NCBI RefSeq assembly: GCF_937616625.2
Contig: NC_065576.1
Location: 29,075,128 to 29,139,127, forward strand
Length of the DNA: 64,000 bases
Reading direction: 5' to 3'
Source of the DNA: Mercurialis annua
Taxonomy: Eukaryota; Streptophyta; Magnoliopsida; Malpighiales; Euphorbiaceae
A program made the translations under genes and the position numbers. Of the stretch, positions 1-14,610 are shown piece after piece. The notes under the pieces are model-generated. The model did no database searches and was not told the origin of the DNA. It saw only the letters and a program-made list of their open reading frames with translations. Numbering within the stretch: position 1 is the first letter of the stretch; each line of letters begins with the position of its first letter.

Positions 1-21
1 AAACTTTTATACATATGATTC

Positions 22-1516
<1,495 letters not shown>

Positions 1517-3112
1517 AAATCGGAATGGTACCTTACACCACGACATTTGACGCACGCGCATCCTGAGGAGTAACTGCGAACACTCTGGCCTGACCCTACG
1601 GCTGCTGCTGAGAACTCTGCCAAGTAGCATAACTGTTGGAACCTCTGCCACCGTTACCACGGCCACCAAAACCTCTGCCACTAGAACCACGGCCCCGTTG
1701 GCCACCAAAAGATGCTGCAGGTTGAGAGTACCCTACAGACTGAGTAAACGCAGGTCTATGCTGCTGGTAAGATGACTACGCCACACTAGAGTTAGACATC
1801 TGCTGCCCAGATGTCGGACACTCCCTGGAGAAATGACCCGGCTGGCCACAAGTAAAATAACCTCCAGGAGCTAACTGGCACTGACAATAGTGCCTGCGTC
1901 TGCAATTCTCGCAGAACGGAATATTCGATCCACCACTATACCCACGTCCTGAACCACGGTTACTCCCACTGCTGCTAGAAATGTACGGAGCACTCCTAGC
2001 ACTATGCCTTCCCTTGTTGTGCGTCCGACGACTCCCCTTTTGGCCTGAGAAGAGCCGCTGAAGTAGTTCCCACTACCATGCTGCGCTGGGGCATGCTTCC
2101 CGCCACTAGGAAGATCACTCTTTCCCTTCTGAATCTGGAAAGGGTCAGAGATCGTCCCAAACTGAACCAATGAGCTCTCCATCCGACGAGCACTATCCAC
2201 TACTCGAGACAACTCCATATCTGTCCCTATCAGCAAGGGAAGAAATTATGAGGTTAAACCCTTAACATAGCGGTCATTCACCCGCACTCGATCACCCTGT
2301 AGATCTGTAGCAAACCGCTCCGAACGGACAAACTCCGTAGTGTAATCTGTCACTGATCTATCCCCCTTCTTCAACTGTAGTAGCTTCTTTCTGAAATTCT
2401 CAGTAACAGAGAAGGGTAGATAGAAGCCTATGAATCTGTTCACAAACTCAGCCTAAGTCACCGTAGCCATCTCTGGTCTGATGTTATCATGAAACCAGTC
2501 CTTAGCTGGACCCTTCAGCGACATCTCCACAAGCATCACTGATTGACGATTAGTAGCCTGAATCTTGACCGTTGTACTCAAACTCTTCCAAGAAGTCAAG
2601 AGCATCTCCAATGCCATCAAATGAAGTCGGAGTCAACTTCGTGTAGGTCATCACCACCTCTCTGTCTGTCGGAATATGATCGACACTAGCAAGTCCACCA
2701 ATACCAGCTACAGCACCAGCCTGAGGTTGATGTGCTGCGCTAACTGACCCAGTACAGTACACTGATTCTGCAGAAGAGCCTGGTTGTTCTACATCTCGAC
2801 AATCCCATCCATGAAAGTAGTGAAGTCGAACGCCTGCATGTTCGGTGCCTGTTGCACCTTTGGTGCCTGCTGCACATTCGGTGCCTGAACACCCGCTGCA
2901 CCATGTCCTCTAGCTCCACCTCTACCAGCACCAGCTCCTCTACCTATACCAGCACCAGCTCCTCTACCTCTGCCAGCACCTCCACCTCGACCACATCCAG
3001 CATTGGCCTGAGCTTGTGGCACATGCTGATCGACTTCCATGGAAATCGCATCATCAGCCTCTGCATCTTGCTCTGCCGCAACATAAGCACGAGTACAAAT
3101 AGCGTTGTTCAT
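1517..3112 (-). pseudogene. Decayed Ty3/gypsy gag (element A)
   Basis: Remnant of a retrotransposon Gag polyprotein, starting at the ATG at 3112-3110, matching element B's start. In order: an acidic N-terminus; a Gly/Arg-rich tract of GRG repeats; a proline/glutamine linker; a retrotransposon Gag domain around 2440-2650; a Ser/Gly-rich tail; and Cys-rich RNA-binding motifs near 1810-1920. Damage compared with B: TAG for CAG at 2789-2791 and 1776-1778; TAA for CAA at 1533-1535; a 1-nt loss near 2733; a 2-nt loss near 2575 (these two nearly restore frame); TAA in place of a Lys codon near 2243; a 1-nt loss near 2035. The first Cys of the CCHC zinc knuckle is Tyr (TAT). In the upstream Cys motif A keeps a His that B has lost. 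Not functional. Confidence 0.9.
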
Positions 3113-3438
3113 ATCCTAAGGATTGAACAAAAACAATTTAAATAACAGATATTTCATACCCAAGTATGAACCAAACAAGCAACATATAGGATTTCCCAAG
3201 AAATCAACCGCAATAAAATATTCACCCAAGTGAAATAACATTAACAATTAACAGCATCAAATCAACATATAATGACTGACTCGACGCAATCCTATTGGTG
3301 TAGGCAAAATATTTTAAAAATCAAAAGATGATGTTTTAAAGACATGACAGAAACCTATATCCGCAGTAGTTCCTAAGACACAACAACACTTAACAGAGTA
3401 AACACAAAGTAAGCAAATGGCCTTGGTTTGAAACCAAA

Positions 3439-3450
3439 GCTCTGATACCA
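3439..3450 (-). other. Primer-binding site of element A (tRNA-iMet type)
   Basis: On the minus strand this reads TGGTATCAGAGC, the usual complement of the plant initiator tRNA-Met 3' end, four bases after the LTR end (TGACA at 3459-3455). It fixes both the LTR boundary and the element's orientation. Confidence 0.92.
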
Positions 3451-4043
3451 AGTTTGTCACGACCCATTTTCATGAATCGTGACCGGCGCTAGGGCATGGG
3501 TAATGTAGTACCAACACCCGTAGCTAGCCTTTCTTATATCATACAATTCAATTAAACATGCAGAAAACCAATGCTCGGGGGCAACCGAGACTTCAGCCTA
3601 ATTCTAGCAGTTATAATATTCAACGGTTAATATAACATGCTTATCCAATTCTGAGTCTAAAATGGGCATAACATAAACCAATGTAAATAATGTAACATGC
3701 CAAAGAAATATAACTAGTCGGACCAATCCGACAAACAACTGTAATAATAATAAAGACGCCTAGTTACTATTGCGGTCTAAGAATAAAATTGTTTTACAGT
3801 TTATCAAAATAATAAAACCTCCGAGAAAAGTAAAGAACGAAGATTAGCGGACTCTCTCAAATCATAACCCTGGGAAGAATTGGGAAAACAACGGGGTCAG
3901 ATATACTGAGATGAGTTTATACCACTATTTATATTTATCAAGTGGAAAACCTTTAAAACCGTTTAAAACATTTAATAATGATATTATGAATAATAGTTGG
4001 AACCCTAATCCACAATTCTAAATATATCCATAATTCAATAGGC

Positions 4044-4172
4044 CTGGTCCCGAGAGTTAAGCTACACCGAGTTACCACTGACCACACTTTTACCATATCC
4101 ATAGTCCCGAGAGTTGTGCTACACCGAGTTACTCTATTTGGTCCCAAGAGCTATGCTCACACTGAGTTACCA
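4044..4172 (-). repeat. Three-copy motif in LTR A
   Basis: Three imperfect copies of a block pairing a TCCCGAGAG-like word with ACCGAGTTAC. The counterpart in LTR B is at about 23385-23512, with CTCGGGAC and GTAACTCGGT at irregular spacing (38 and 57 bp). It is an old internal repeat of the LTR family. Confidence 0.6.
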
Positions 4173-4882
4173 CATTTCACAATATACCTTACCCAGATCA
4201 TTACCGGTGCGCATGCAGTCCTAATGATGCACATTAGGTAGCATGTTCCAACTAAGAGCCATAATATAAAAACAGTTCGAAATATACGTACAATATATAT
4301 ATTTAATATTAAAATAACAATTTACTTAATAAAGCGGTAAATAGTAAGTACAAACTAACTGATTGCTAATCCATGTGATAACCGGCAAGCAACTAATCCT
4401 GGTTCGCCTCTGAAGCACGAACAGTAGACGGGTCTAGACAAATAAAATAATTATTAAAAACAGATCCTAACTCTAGAGAGTACTAGACACCACATAGGAC
4501 TAGCACAATTAACACATTGGAATAAAACAATCCAGAATAACACAAAAATACCCAATAGGTAGAAACGTTCAATTAATACAAGTCTATTGAGTTCTCGCTT
4601 AAAATCCGATTTACAAATATTATTTAATAATCTTTAAATAATAATTAATTTCCGAATAGTGGGTTAGCCGAGTTACCAATAACTACCAAGCTAACCTCAC
4701 TTATCGGGTGACCCAAGTCTAACCCGACTCAAAACGTTCATTAAATAGAAACCCTAGTTTATATTTATAAAATACTTCGATAATATAATAATCCATTTTA
4801 AAAACAGAACTCAATAACTTCAATCTTAAGTAACCCAAGTTACAACCAAAACTTAACCATTTTAAGTTTATAAAAGTTTAGA

Positions 4883-4993
4883 GACTAAACTATACTTTAA
4901 CCAATTTGGGGACTAAACTGTACTTTAACCAATTTGGGGACTAAGCTGTACTTTAGCCAATTTAGGGACAAAACTGTACTTTAGCCAATTTGA
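4883..4993 (-). repeat. 28-bp tandem repeat in LTR A, four copies
   Basis: The word GACTAAAC or a close variant recurs at 4883, 4911, 4939 and 4967, an exact 28-bp period. LTR B has only three copies, of 27 bp, so this minisatellite has changed in copy number and unit length since the two insertions diverged. Confidence 0.85.
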
Positions 4994-6193
4994 TATTTGT
5001 AATCAAATTAATTGCTTTTATTTATAATTAAAACACAATATAAAGTTACCAACCAAAAACCCACTTAATTAAGTTATAAAAATATTCAAGGGCTAAATTG
5101 TAATTTAGCCAATTTGATATACGAAATCAACTAATACTTTTGTTTATAATTAAAAACAAAATATAAGTTATTAATCAAAAACTTACTTAATTAAGTTATA
5201 AAAACGTTCAGGGACTAAATTATAATTTAGCCACTTTGATATTCGAAAACTAATATAATTACCCGAGTAATTATATTAACCTAAGTTTATAAAAATACTT
5301 ATCGTTTTCAACATATTACTTATAATCATAACGAAAACCAAATATTAACAACACAAAAGGTAATTTAACTCTAGGTATTTATTTGATTAAAGTAACATAT
5401 TTGATGATCATAGTGGCTAATTAGCCATCCCCTACCTTTCGAATCAAACAATCCCCGCCCAACACAAATTTTCTTCTCCAAAAATCAAATACAGAATATG
5501 AACATGAATTATCAACTTTCAAATAACAATCTTAATAATCCTTTAACAAACCATAATTTATCAAGATTAAATCAATATATCCTAGTATTACATCACGGTA
5601 ATTGACTAACAAACGAAACCGAGAATCGTCAATAGTTGATGGGTCCGAAACGATGGCTTCAATCCACAACCGAAAGCTTAAACCATTAACGACTAAACAT
5701 ACCAAGATATTTATAATCATAAATTTAACAAGATCATGGCCAATGAGAGAAAGAGTAATCGGCAGCAACTTATCAAAATCAAGAACAGCTTATGCAAAAC
5801 TTAGAACGGTAAACCGTACGACGATTGCAACGAGGTCGATTAAGTACCGTTTTGCGAAAACGAGATAGAGAATCGAAGATACGTGAGTCTAGAATCTCCG
5901 AGATTAAACGGAATCAATTTCGATCTAGAAACGAGCAAGAACGACTCAAATTACGGAGATGTCGTTTATAGATAAAAACTGAATTCAAAGGATTAACACA
6001 ACTTACCAGGACAGCAAGTTTGGATGACGATTTCAGCTTCGTTTCTCAGAGAACAAGCAAGAGGGTGACGGCTAGGGTTTATATGAAGTGTGGAGAAGAG
6101 TTTCTGTTAAGAAAGCATTTTTAAATACCGCAAGAATCTAGGTTAAAACGAGATGGAAAGGTCGGCCGTCAAGCTCTTAATGAGCTGTTCAGT

Positions 6194-6322
6194 TTCTCGA
6201 ACGAGACTCAGCCATTTAAGGCTGGGTCTCGTTCGAGAATCCTGGTCTCGTACAAGACCAGGCCTGAATTACAAAGGTCTCGTACGAGACCTAATTAAAA
6301 ATCAGGTCTCTTTTGAGACCTG
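6194..6322 (-). repeat. Palindrome cluster in U3 of LTR A
   Basis: Several short inverted repeats built on GGTCTC/GAGACC. They include the perfect 16-bp palindrome GGTCTCGTACGAGACC at 6276-6291 and a nearly perfect 20-bp palindrome around 6303-6322. They lie 120-250 bp inside the LTR start, in the presumed U3. Confidence 0.8.
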
Positions 6323-6443
6323 TTTTAAAAGGTGTGGTTTAACCCTTTTGGTTGAACCACAAACCGAACCACTATACCGAAAGCGACCAGAAAGCTACCG
6401 GAAATTTAACGGAAAATAAATCAAAATTTTACGGGATATTACA

Positions 6444-9400
6444 AGGTGAAACGTTTGGTTTTGTTTCGTAACATTTGTAAACGTTTGGCTTAAATCGCTA
6501 AAAAGGTGAAACCTTTGGATTTGTTCTGTAACATTTGTAAATGTTTGGCTTAAATTGCTAAAAAGGTGAAACGCTTGGATTTGTTTCGTAACCTTTGTAA
6601 ACGTTTGGCCTAAATCGCTAAAAAGGTGAAACGCTTGGATTTGTTTTGTTACGTGTGTAAACGTTTGGTTTAAATTGCTAAAAAAGTGAAACTTTTTGTT
6701 TTGTTCCGTAACGTTTGTAAGCGTTTGGCTTAAATCGCTAAAAATGTGAAACGTTTGGATTTGTTTCGTAACATTTTAAACGTTTGGTTTTGTTTTGCAA
6801 CATTTGTAAACGTTTGGCTTAAATAGCTAAAAAAGGTGAAACGTTTGGATTTATTTTGTAACGTTTGTAAACGTTTGGCTTAAATCACTAAAATGGGGAA
6901 ACGTTTAGATTTGTTTCATAACGTTTGTAAACGTTTGGCTTAAATCGCTAAAAAGGTGAAAGGTTTGGATTTGTTTTGTAATGCTTGTAAACGTTTGGCT
7001 TAAATCGCTAAAACAAGGAAACATTTGGATTTGTTTCGTAGAGTTTGTAAACGTTTGGCTTATATTGCTAAAAAGGTGAAACGTTTGAATTTGTTTCACA
7101 GGGTTTGTAAACGTTTTGCTACAATCACTAAAAATTTGTAAATGTTTGGCTTAAATCGCTTAAAAGGGGAAACATTTGGATTTGTTTCGTAAAGTTTGTG
7201 AACGTTTTGCTTAAATTATTAAAAAGGTGATACATTTGGATTTGTTTCGTAACGTTTGCAAACGTTTCGGTTAAATTGATAAGAAGGGGAAACGTTTTGT
7301 TTTGTTTCGTAACATTGGTAAACGTTTGGCTTAAACTGCTAAATAGGTGAAACGCTTGGATTTGTTTCGTAACATTAGTAAACGTTTGGCTTTGTTTCGT
7401 AACGGTTGTAAACGTTTGGCTTCAATCGCTAAAAAGGTGAAATGTTTGGATTTGTTGTTTTGTAACGTTTATAAACGTTTGGCTTAAATTGCTAAAAAGG
7501 TGAAATGCTTGGATTTGTTTCCTAACGTTTGTAAACGTTTGGCTTAAATCGCTAAAAAGGTGAAAGGCTTGAATTTGTTTCGTAACGTTTGTGAATTTTT
7601 GTCTTAAATTGCTAAAAAGGTGAAACGTTTGGATTTGTTTCGTAACGTTTGTGAACGTTTGGCTTAAATTGCTAAAAAGGTGAAACGTTTGGATTTGTTT
7701 CGTCAAGTTTGTCAACGTTTGGCTTAAATTGCCAAAAAGGAGAAACGTTTGATTTGTTTCGTAAGGTTTTAAACGTTTGGCTTAAATCGCTACAATGGAG
7801 AAACGTTTGGATTTGTTTCGTAACGTTTATAAACGTTTGGCTTAAATTGCTAAAAAGGTGAAACGCTTGGATTTGTTTCGTAACATTTGTAAACGTTTGG
7901 CTTTGTTTAGTAACGTTTATAAACGTTTGGCTTAAATCACTAAAATTGTGAAAAGTTTGGTATAATTTCGTAACGGTTTAAATGTTTGGTTTTGTTTCGT
8001 AACGTTTGTAAACGTTCTGCTTAAATCGCTTAAAGGTGAAACACTTGAATTTATTTCGTAACGTTTGTAAACGTATGGCTTAAATCACTAAATGGGGAAA
8101 CGTTTGGATTTGTTTCCTAACGTTTGTAAACGTTTGGCTTAATTCGCTAAAAAGGTGAAATGTTTGGATTGGTTTCGTAACGTTTGTAAATGTTTGGCTT
8201 AATTCGCTAAAAAGGTGAAATGTTTGGATTGGTTTCATAATGTTTGTAAACGTTTGGCTTAAATTGCTAAAAAAATGAAACGCTTCAATTTGTTTCGTAA
8301 CGTTTTAAACGTTTGGCTTAAATCGCTAAAAATGTGAAACGTTTCTTTTTGTTCCGTAACGTTTGTAAATGTTTGGCTTAAATTGCTAAAAAGGAGTTTG
8401 GTTTTATTTCATAATCTTTATAAACGTTTGTATTAAATCGCTAAAAATGTGGAACATTTGGATTTGTTTCGTAACATTTGTAAACGTTTGGCTTAAATCG
8501 CTAAAAAGGTGAAACGTTTGGATTTATTTCGTAACGTTTGTAAACGTTTGGCTTAAATCGCTAAAAAGGTTAAACGTTTGGTTTTGTTTCGTAATGTTTT
8601 AAATGTTTGGATTTGTTTTTTAACGTTTGTAAACGTTTGGCTTAAATCGCTAAAAAGGTGAAACGTTTGGATTTGTTTCGTAACGTTTATAAACGTTTCG
8701 CTTATATTGCTAAAAAGGCAAAATGTTTGGCTTTGTTTCGTAACTTTTGTAAACTTTTGGCTTAAATTGCTAAAAATGTGAAACGTTTGGTTTTGTCTAG
8801 TAAGGTTTGTAAACGTTTTAAACGTTTGGTTTTTTTTCATAAAGTTTATAAACTTTTGGCTTAAATCGCTAAAAAGGTGAAACGTTTGGTTTTGTTTTGT
8901 AACGTTTAAAAACGTTTGGTTTTGTTTCGTAACGTTTATAAACATTTGGCTTAAATCGCTAAAAAGGTGAAACGTTTGGATTTGTTTCGTAACGTTTGTA
9001 AACGTTTAGCTTAAATTGCTAAAAAGGTGAAACGCTTGGATTTGTTTCGTAACGTTTGTAAACGTTTGCCTTAAATCGCTAAAAAGGTGAAACGCTTGAA
9101 TTTGTTTCATATGGTTTTTGAACGTTTGGCTAAAATTGCTAAAAAGGGAAAACGTTTGGATTTGTTTCGTAACGTTTGTAAACGTTTAGCTTAAATTGCT
9201 AATAAGGTGAAACGTTTGGATTTGTTTCGTAACGTTTTAAACGTTTGGCTTAAATCGCTAAAATGGGGAAAGGTTTGGATTTGTTTCGTAATGTTTGTAA
9301 ACGTTTGGCTTAAATTGCTAAAAAGGTGAAACGCTTGGATTTGTTTCGTAATGTCTGTACACATTTGGCTTTGTTTCGTAACGTTTGTAAACGTTTGTCT

Positions 9401-9794
9401 TAAATCGTAAAAAATGTGAAACATTTGGATTTGTTTCTTAACGCTTTAAACGTTTGTAAACGTTTGGATTCGAATTCTAAAAAGGTGAAACGTTTGGATT
9501 TGTTTCGTAATGTTTGTAAACGTTTGGCTTAAATTGCTAAAAAGGTGAAAGACTTGGATTTGTTTCATAACTTTCTAAACGTTTGGCTTAAATCGCTAAA
9601 AAGGGGAAACGCTTGGATTTGTTTAATAATGTTTGTGAACGTTTGGCTTAAATTTCTAAAAAGGTGAAACATTTGGATTTGTTTCGTAACGTTTGTAAAC
9701 GTTTGGCTTAAATCGCTAAAAAGGTGAAACGTTTGGATTTGTTTCGTAACATTTGTAAACGTTTGGCTTAAATTGCTAAAAAGGTGAAACGTTT
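6444..9794 (-). repeat. 60-bp satellite array, minus orientation
   Basis: About 56 monomer equivalents of the 60-bp satellite, reading on the plus strand as GTGAAACGTTTGGATTTG and so on, the reverse complement of the rest of the window. Divergence is moderate, mostly at CpG sites. It includes half-monomers, for example near 6770-6790 and 8580-8610. Open frames here (such as 8553-8945 and 7422-7715 on minus) encode the same 20-residue repeat and are not genes. Confidence 0.97.
9787..9794. other. Array inversion junction at AAACGTTT
   Basis: Left of this point the array reads in minus orientation; right of it all satellite reads in plus orientation. The shared bases at the switch are AAACGTTT, its own reverse complement and part of the monomer. 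The two arms enter the palindrome at different monomer positions, so it is an offset head-to-head junction rather than a perfect long palindrome. Confidence 0.92.
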
Positions 9795-12700
9795 ACAAAT
9801 GTTACGAAAAAAATCCAAACGTTTCACCTTTTTAGCGATTTAAGCCAAACGTTTACAAACATTACGAAACAAATCCAAATGTTTCACCATTTTAGCCATG
9901 TAAGCCCAAGGTATACAAACGTTACGAAACTAATCCAAACATTTCCCTATTTTAGCGATCTAAGCCAAACGTTACGAAACAAATCCAAACGTTTCCCAAT
10001 TTTAGCGATTTAAGCCAAACGTTTAAAACAATACGAAAAAAATACAAACGTTTCACCTTTTTAGCAATTTAAGGCAAAAATTTACTAACGTTACGAAAAA
10101 AATCCAAACGTTTCATCTTTTTTAGAAATTTAAGCCAAACATTTACAAACGTTACGAAACAAATCCAAACGTTTCACCTTTTTAACAATATAAGCAAAAC
10201 GTTTACAAACGTTACGAAACAAATCCAAATGTCTCACCTTTTTAGCGATTTAAGCCAAATGTTTACAAAACGTTACGAAACAAATCCAAACGTTTTCCCA
10301 TTTTAGCGACTTAAGCCAAACGTTTTACAAATGATACGAAACAAATCGAAACGTTTAAAACATTACGAAACCCTTTTTAACAATTTAAGCCAAATACTTA
10401 CATAAGTTACATAACAAATCCAAACGTTTCACCTTTTTAGCGATTGAAGCCAAACGTTTACAAACGTTACGAAACAAAACCAAACGTTTCCCCATTTGAG
10501 CGATTTCAGCCAAATGTTAACAAACTTTACGGAACCAATCCAACGTTTCCCCATTATTGCAATTTATGCCAAACGTTTACAAACATTACGAAACAAATCC
10601 AAACGTTTCACCATTTTGGCGATTTAAGCCTAACGTTAACAAAGGTTATGAAATAAAACCAAATGTATCACCTTTTTAGAGATTTAAGCCAAACGTTAAC
10701 AAACGTTACGGAAAAATCCATACATTTCATATTTTTAGCGAATTTAAGCCAAACGTTTACAAACGTTACATAACAAATCCAAACGTTTCACATTTTTAGC
10801 GATTGAAGCCAAACGTTTACAAACGTTACGAAACAAAACCAACCGTTTAAAACGTTACGAAACAAATCCAAACGTTTCACTTTTTAGCGATTTAAGCCAA
10901 CATTTTCCAATTTTAGCGATTTAAGCCAAACGTTTACAAACGTTACGAAACAATTCCAAGCGTTACACCTTTATAGCGATTTTAGCCGAACGTTTACAAA
11001 AGCTATGAAACAAATCAAAAAGTTACACATTTTTAGCAATTTAAGCCAAACGTTTACAAACGTTCACAAACAAATCCAAACCTTTCACATTTTTAGGAAT
11101 TTAAGCTAAACGTTTACAAACGTTACGAAACAATTCAAAATGTGTCACCTTTTTAGTGATTTAAGCCGAACGTTTACAAAGGTTACGAAACAACACCAAA
11201 CATTTGAACGTTTTAGCGATTTAAGCCAAACATTTACAAACGTTATGAAACAAATCCAAACGTTTTGCTTTTTTAGCAATTTAAGCCAAACGTTTGAAAA
11301 CATTACGAAGCAAATCAAGCGTTTCTCCTTTTTAGCGATTTAAGCCAAACGTTTTCAAACTTTACGATACAAATCCAAACGTTTCACCTTTTTATTGATT
11401 TAAGCCGAATGTTTACAAAGGTTAAGAAATAAAACCAAACGTTTCACCTTTTTAGCAATTTAAGCCTAACGTTTACAAACGTTACGAAACAAATCCAAAC
11501 GTTACACCTTTTCATCGATTTAATCCAAACGTTTACAAACATTACGAAACAAATCCAAGCGTTTCACCTTTTTAGCGATTTAAACCAATCGTTTACAAAC
11601 GTTACGAAACAAAACCAAACGTTTCCCCTTTTTAGCGATATAAGCCAAACGTTTACAAACGCTACGAAACAAATCCAAACGTTTCACATTTTTAGCGATT
11701 TAAGCCAAACGTTTACAAACGCTACGAAACAAATCCAAACATTTCCCCTTTTAAGCGAATGAAGCCAAACATTTACAAACATTACGAAACAAAACCAAAC
11801 GTTTAAAACATTACTAAAAAAATCCAAGCGTTTCTCCTTTTTAGCAATTTAAGCCAAACTTTTCCAAACGTTACGAAACAAATCCAAACGTTTCACCTTT
11901 TTAGCGATTTAAGCCAAACGTTTACAAACGTTACGAAACAAATCCAACCGTTTCACATTTTTAGCGATTCAAGCCAAACGTTTACAAACGCAACGATACA
12001 AAGCCAACTGTTTACAAACGTTGCGAAACAAATCCAAGCGTTTCACCTTTTTATCAATTTAAGCCAAACGTTTACAAACTATACGAAACAAATCCAAAAA
12101 TTTCACCTTATTAGCGATTTAAGTCGAACGTTTATAAAGGTTACAAAACAAAACCAAACGTTTAACCTTTTTAGCGATTTAAGCCAAATGTTTACAAACG
12201 TTACGAAGCAAATCCATGCGTTTTACCTTTTTAGCGATTTAAGCCAAACTGTTACAAACGTGACGAAACAAATCTAAACGTTTAAAACGTTACGAAACCC
12301 TTTTAAGCAATTTAAACCAAACGTTTACAAACGTTAGGAAACAAATCCAAATGTTTCACCTTTTTAGCGATTGAAGCCAAACGTTTACAAACCTTACGAA
12401 ACAAAACCAAACGTTTAAAACATTATGAAACAAATCCAAACGTTTCACTTTTTAGCGATTTAAGCCGTTTCCCCATTTTAGCGATTTAAGCCAAACGTTT
12501 ACAAACGTTACGAAACAAATCCAAGAGCTTTACCTTTTTAGCAATTTAAGCCAAACATTTACAAACGTTACAAAACAAATCCAAACGTTACACATTTTTA
12601 GCAATTTAAGCCAAATGTTTACAAACGTTACGAAACAAATCCAAACGTTTCACATTTTTAGGAATTTAAGCCAAACGTTTACAAACATTACGAAACAAAT

Positions 12701-14610
12701 CCAAGCGTTTCACCTTTTAAGAAATATAAGCCAAACGTTTACAAACGTTACAGAAAAAATCCAATTGTTTCACCTTTTTAGCGATTTAAGCCAAACGTTT
12801 ACAAAGGTTACGAAACAAATCCAACGGTGTCACCTTTTTAGCAATTTAAGCCAAAAATTTACAAACGCTACGAAAAAAATCCACGCGTTTTACCTTTTTA
12901 TCAATTCAAGCCAAACATTTACAAACGTTACGAACTAAATCCAAACGTTTCACCTTTTTAACGATTTAAGCCAAACGTTTACAAACGTTACAAAACAAAT
13001 CCAAGCGTTTCCCCTTTTTAGCAATTTAAGCCAAATGTTTACAAACGTTAGGAAACAAAACCAAACGTTTTACCTTTTTAGCAATTTATGCCAAACGTTT
13101 ACAAACGTTGCGAAACAAATCCAAATGTTTCACCTTTATAGCAATTTAAGCCAAACGTTTACAAAGCTTAAGAAACAAAACCAAACGTTTTCTCATTTTT
13201 GCGATTTAAGCCAAACGTTTACAAACGTTACGAAACAAATACAAACGTTTCACCTTTTTAGCGATTTAAGCCAAACGTTTACAAAGGTTATGAAATAAAA
13301 CCAAACGTTTCACCTTTTTAGCGATTTAGGACAAACGTTAACAAACGTTACGGAACAAATCCAAATGTTTCCCCATTTTAGCGATTTAAGCCAAACGTTT
13401 ACAAACGTTACGTAATAAATCCAAACGTTTCCCCATATTAGCGATTTAAGACAAACGTTTACAAACGTTGTAATGTTTCACATTTTTAGCGATTTAAGCC
13501 AACGTTTACAAACGTAACGAATCAAATCCAAGCGTTTCAACTTTTTAGCGATTTAAGCCAAACCTTTACAAACATAACGAAACAAAACCAAATGTTTCAC
13601 CTTTTTAGCAATTTATGCCAAACGTTATGAAACAAATCCAAACGTTTCACTTTTTATCGATTTAAGCCAAACAGTTACAAACGTTACGAAACAAAACCAA
13701 CCGATTAAAACGTTATGAAACAAATCCAAACGTTTCTCCTTTTTAGCAATTTAAGCCAAACGTTTACAAACGTTACGAAACAAGTCCAAGCGTTTCACCT
13801 TTTTAGCAATTTAAGCCAAACGTTTACAAACGTTACAAAACAAATCTAAATGTTTCCCCTTTTTAGCGATTTAAGCCAAACGTTTACAAATGTTACGAAA
13901 CAAATCCAAACTATTCCCCTTTTTAGCGATTTAAGCCAAACGTTTCAAACGTTACAAAACATAGCCAAACGTTTTAGCTTTTTAGCGAATTAAGCCAAAC
14001 GTTTACAAATGTTACGTAATAAATCCAAACTTTTCCCGATTTGAGCGATTTATGACAAACGTTTACAAAAGTTGCGAAACAAAACCAAACGTTTCACCTT
14101 TTTAGCGATTTAAGCCAAACGTTTACAAACGTAATGAAACAAATCCAAGCGTTTCACCTTTTTAGCGATTTAAGCCAAACATTTACAAACGTTACGAAAC
14201 AAATCCAAACGTTTCACCTTTTTAGCAATTTAAGCCAAACGTTTACAAGCTTTATGAAACAACTCCAAACGTTTCCCCTTTTTACTGATTTAAGCCAAAC
14301 GTTTACAAACATTCCGAAACAAATCCAAACATGTCACATTTTTTCGCGATTTAAGTAAAATGTTTACAAACGTTACGAAACAAATCCAAACGTCTCACCT
14401 TTTTAGCGATTTAAGCCAAATGTTTACAAACGTTACGAAACAAATCCAAACGTTTCCCCATTTTAGCAATATAAGCCAAACGTTTACAAATATTACGAAA
14501 CAAATCCAAACGTTTAATACATTACGAAACTGTTTTTAACAATTTAAGCCAAACGTTTACAAATGTTACGAAACAAATCCAAATGTTTCACCTTTTTAGC
14601 GATTGAAGCC

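Larger units (their letters stand above)
1517..6443 (-). mobile_element. Element A: truncated Ty3/gypsy LTR retrotransposon
   Basis: A degenerate LTR retrotransposon on the minus strand, in order from the right: 5' LTR (6443 down to 3455), primer-binding site, leader, and a gag open frame now full of stops and frameshifts. Homology to element B (same family, plus strand) stops at 1517, just before the protease, so most of pol and the 3' LTR are missing. At the right the LTR starts TGTAATATCCCG on the minus strand and abuts minus-oriented satellite at 6444, so it inserted into the satellite. No target duplication can be tested because the other end is lost. Family is Ty3/gypsy from the Gag type and the RT fragment of its sister B. 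Confidence 0.9.
3455..6443 (-). repeat. 5' LTR of element A
   Basis: A 2,989-bp LTR read on the minus strand, beginning TGTAATATCCCG and ending GGGTCGTGACA. Homologous along its length to LTR B (21228-24108). It contains a palindrome cluster, a 28-bp tandem repeat and a three-copy motif, listed separately. The open frames inside it (for example 5602-5868 and 6153-6419 on plus) show no domain and are not kept intact in B, so I treat the LTR as non-coding. Confidence 0.9.

Noticed and set aside
5602..5868. Plus-strand frames inside LTR A (5602-5868, 6153-6419)
   Set aside because: Antisense to the element, no domain, and not preserved in LTR B.
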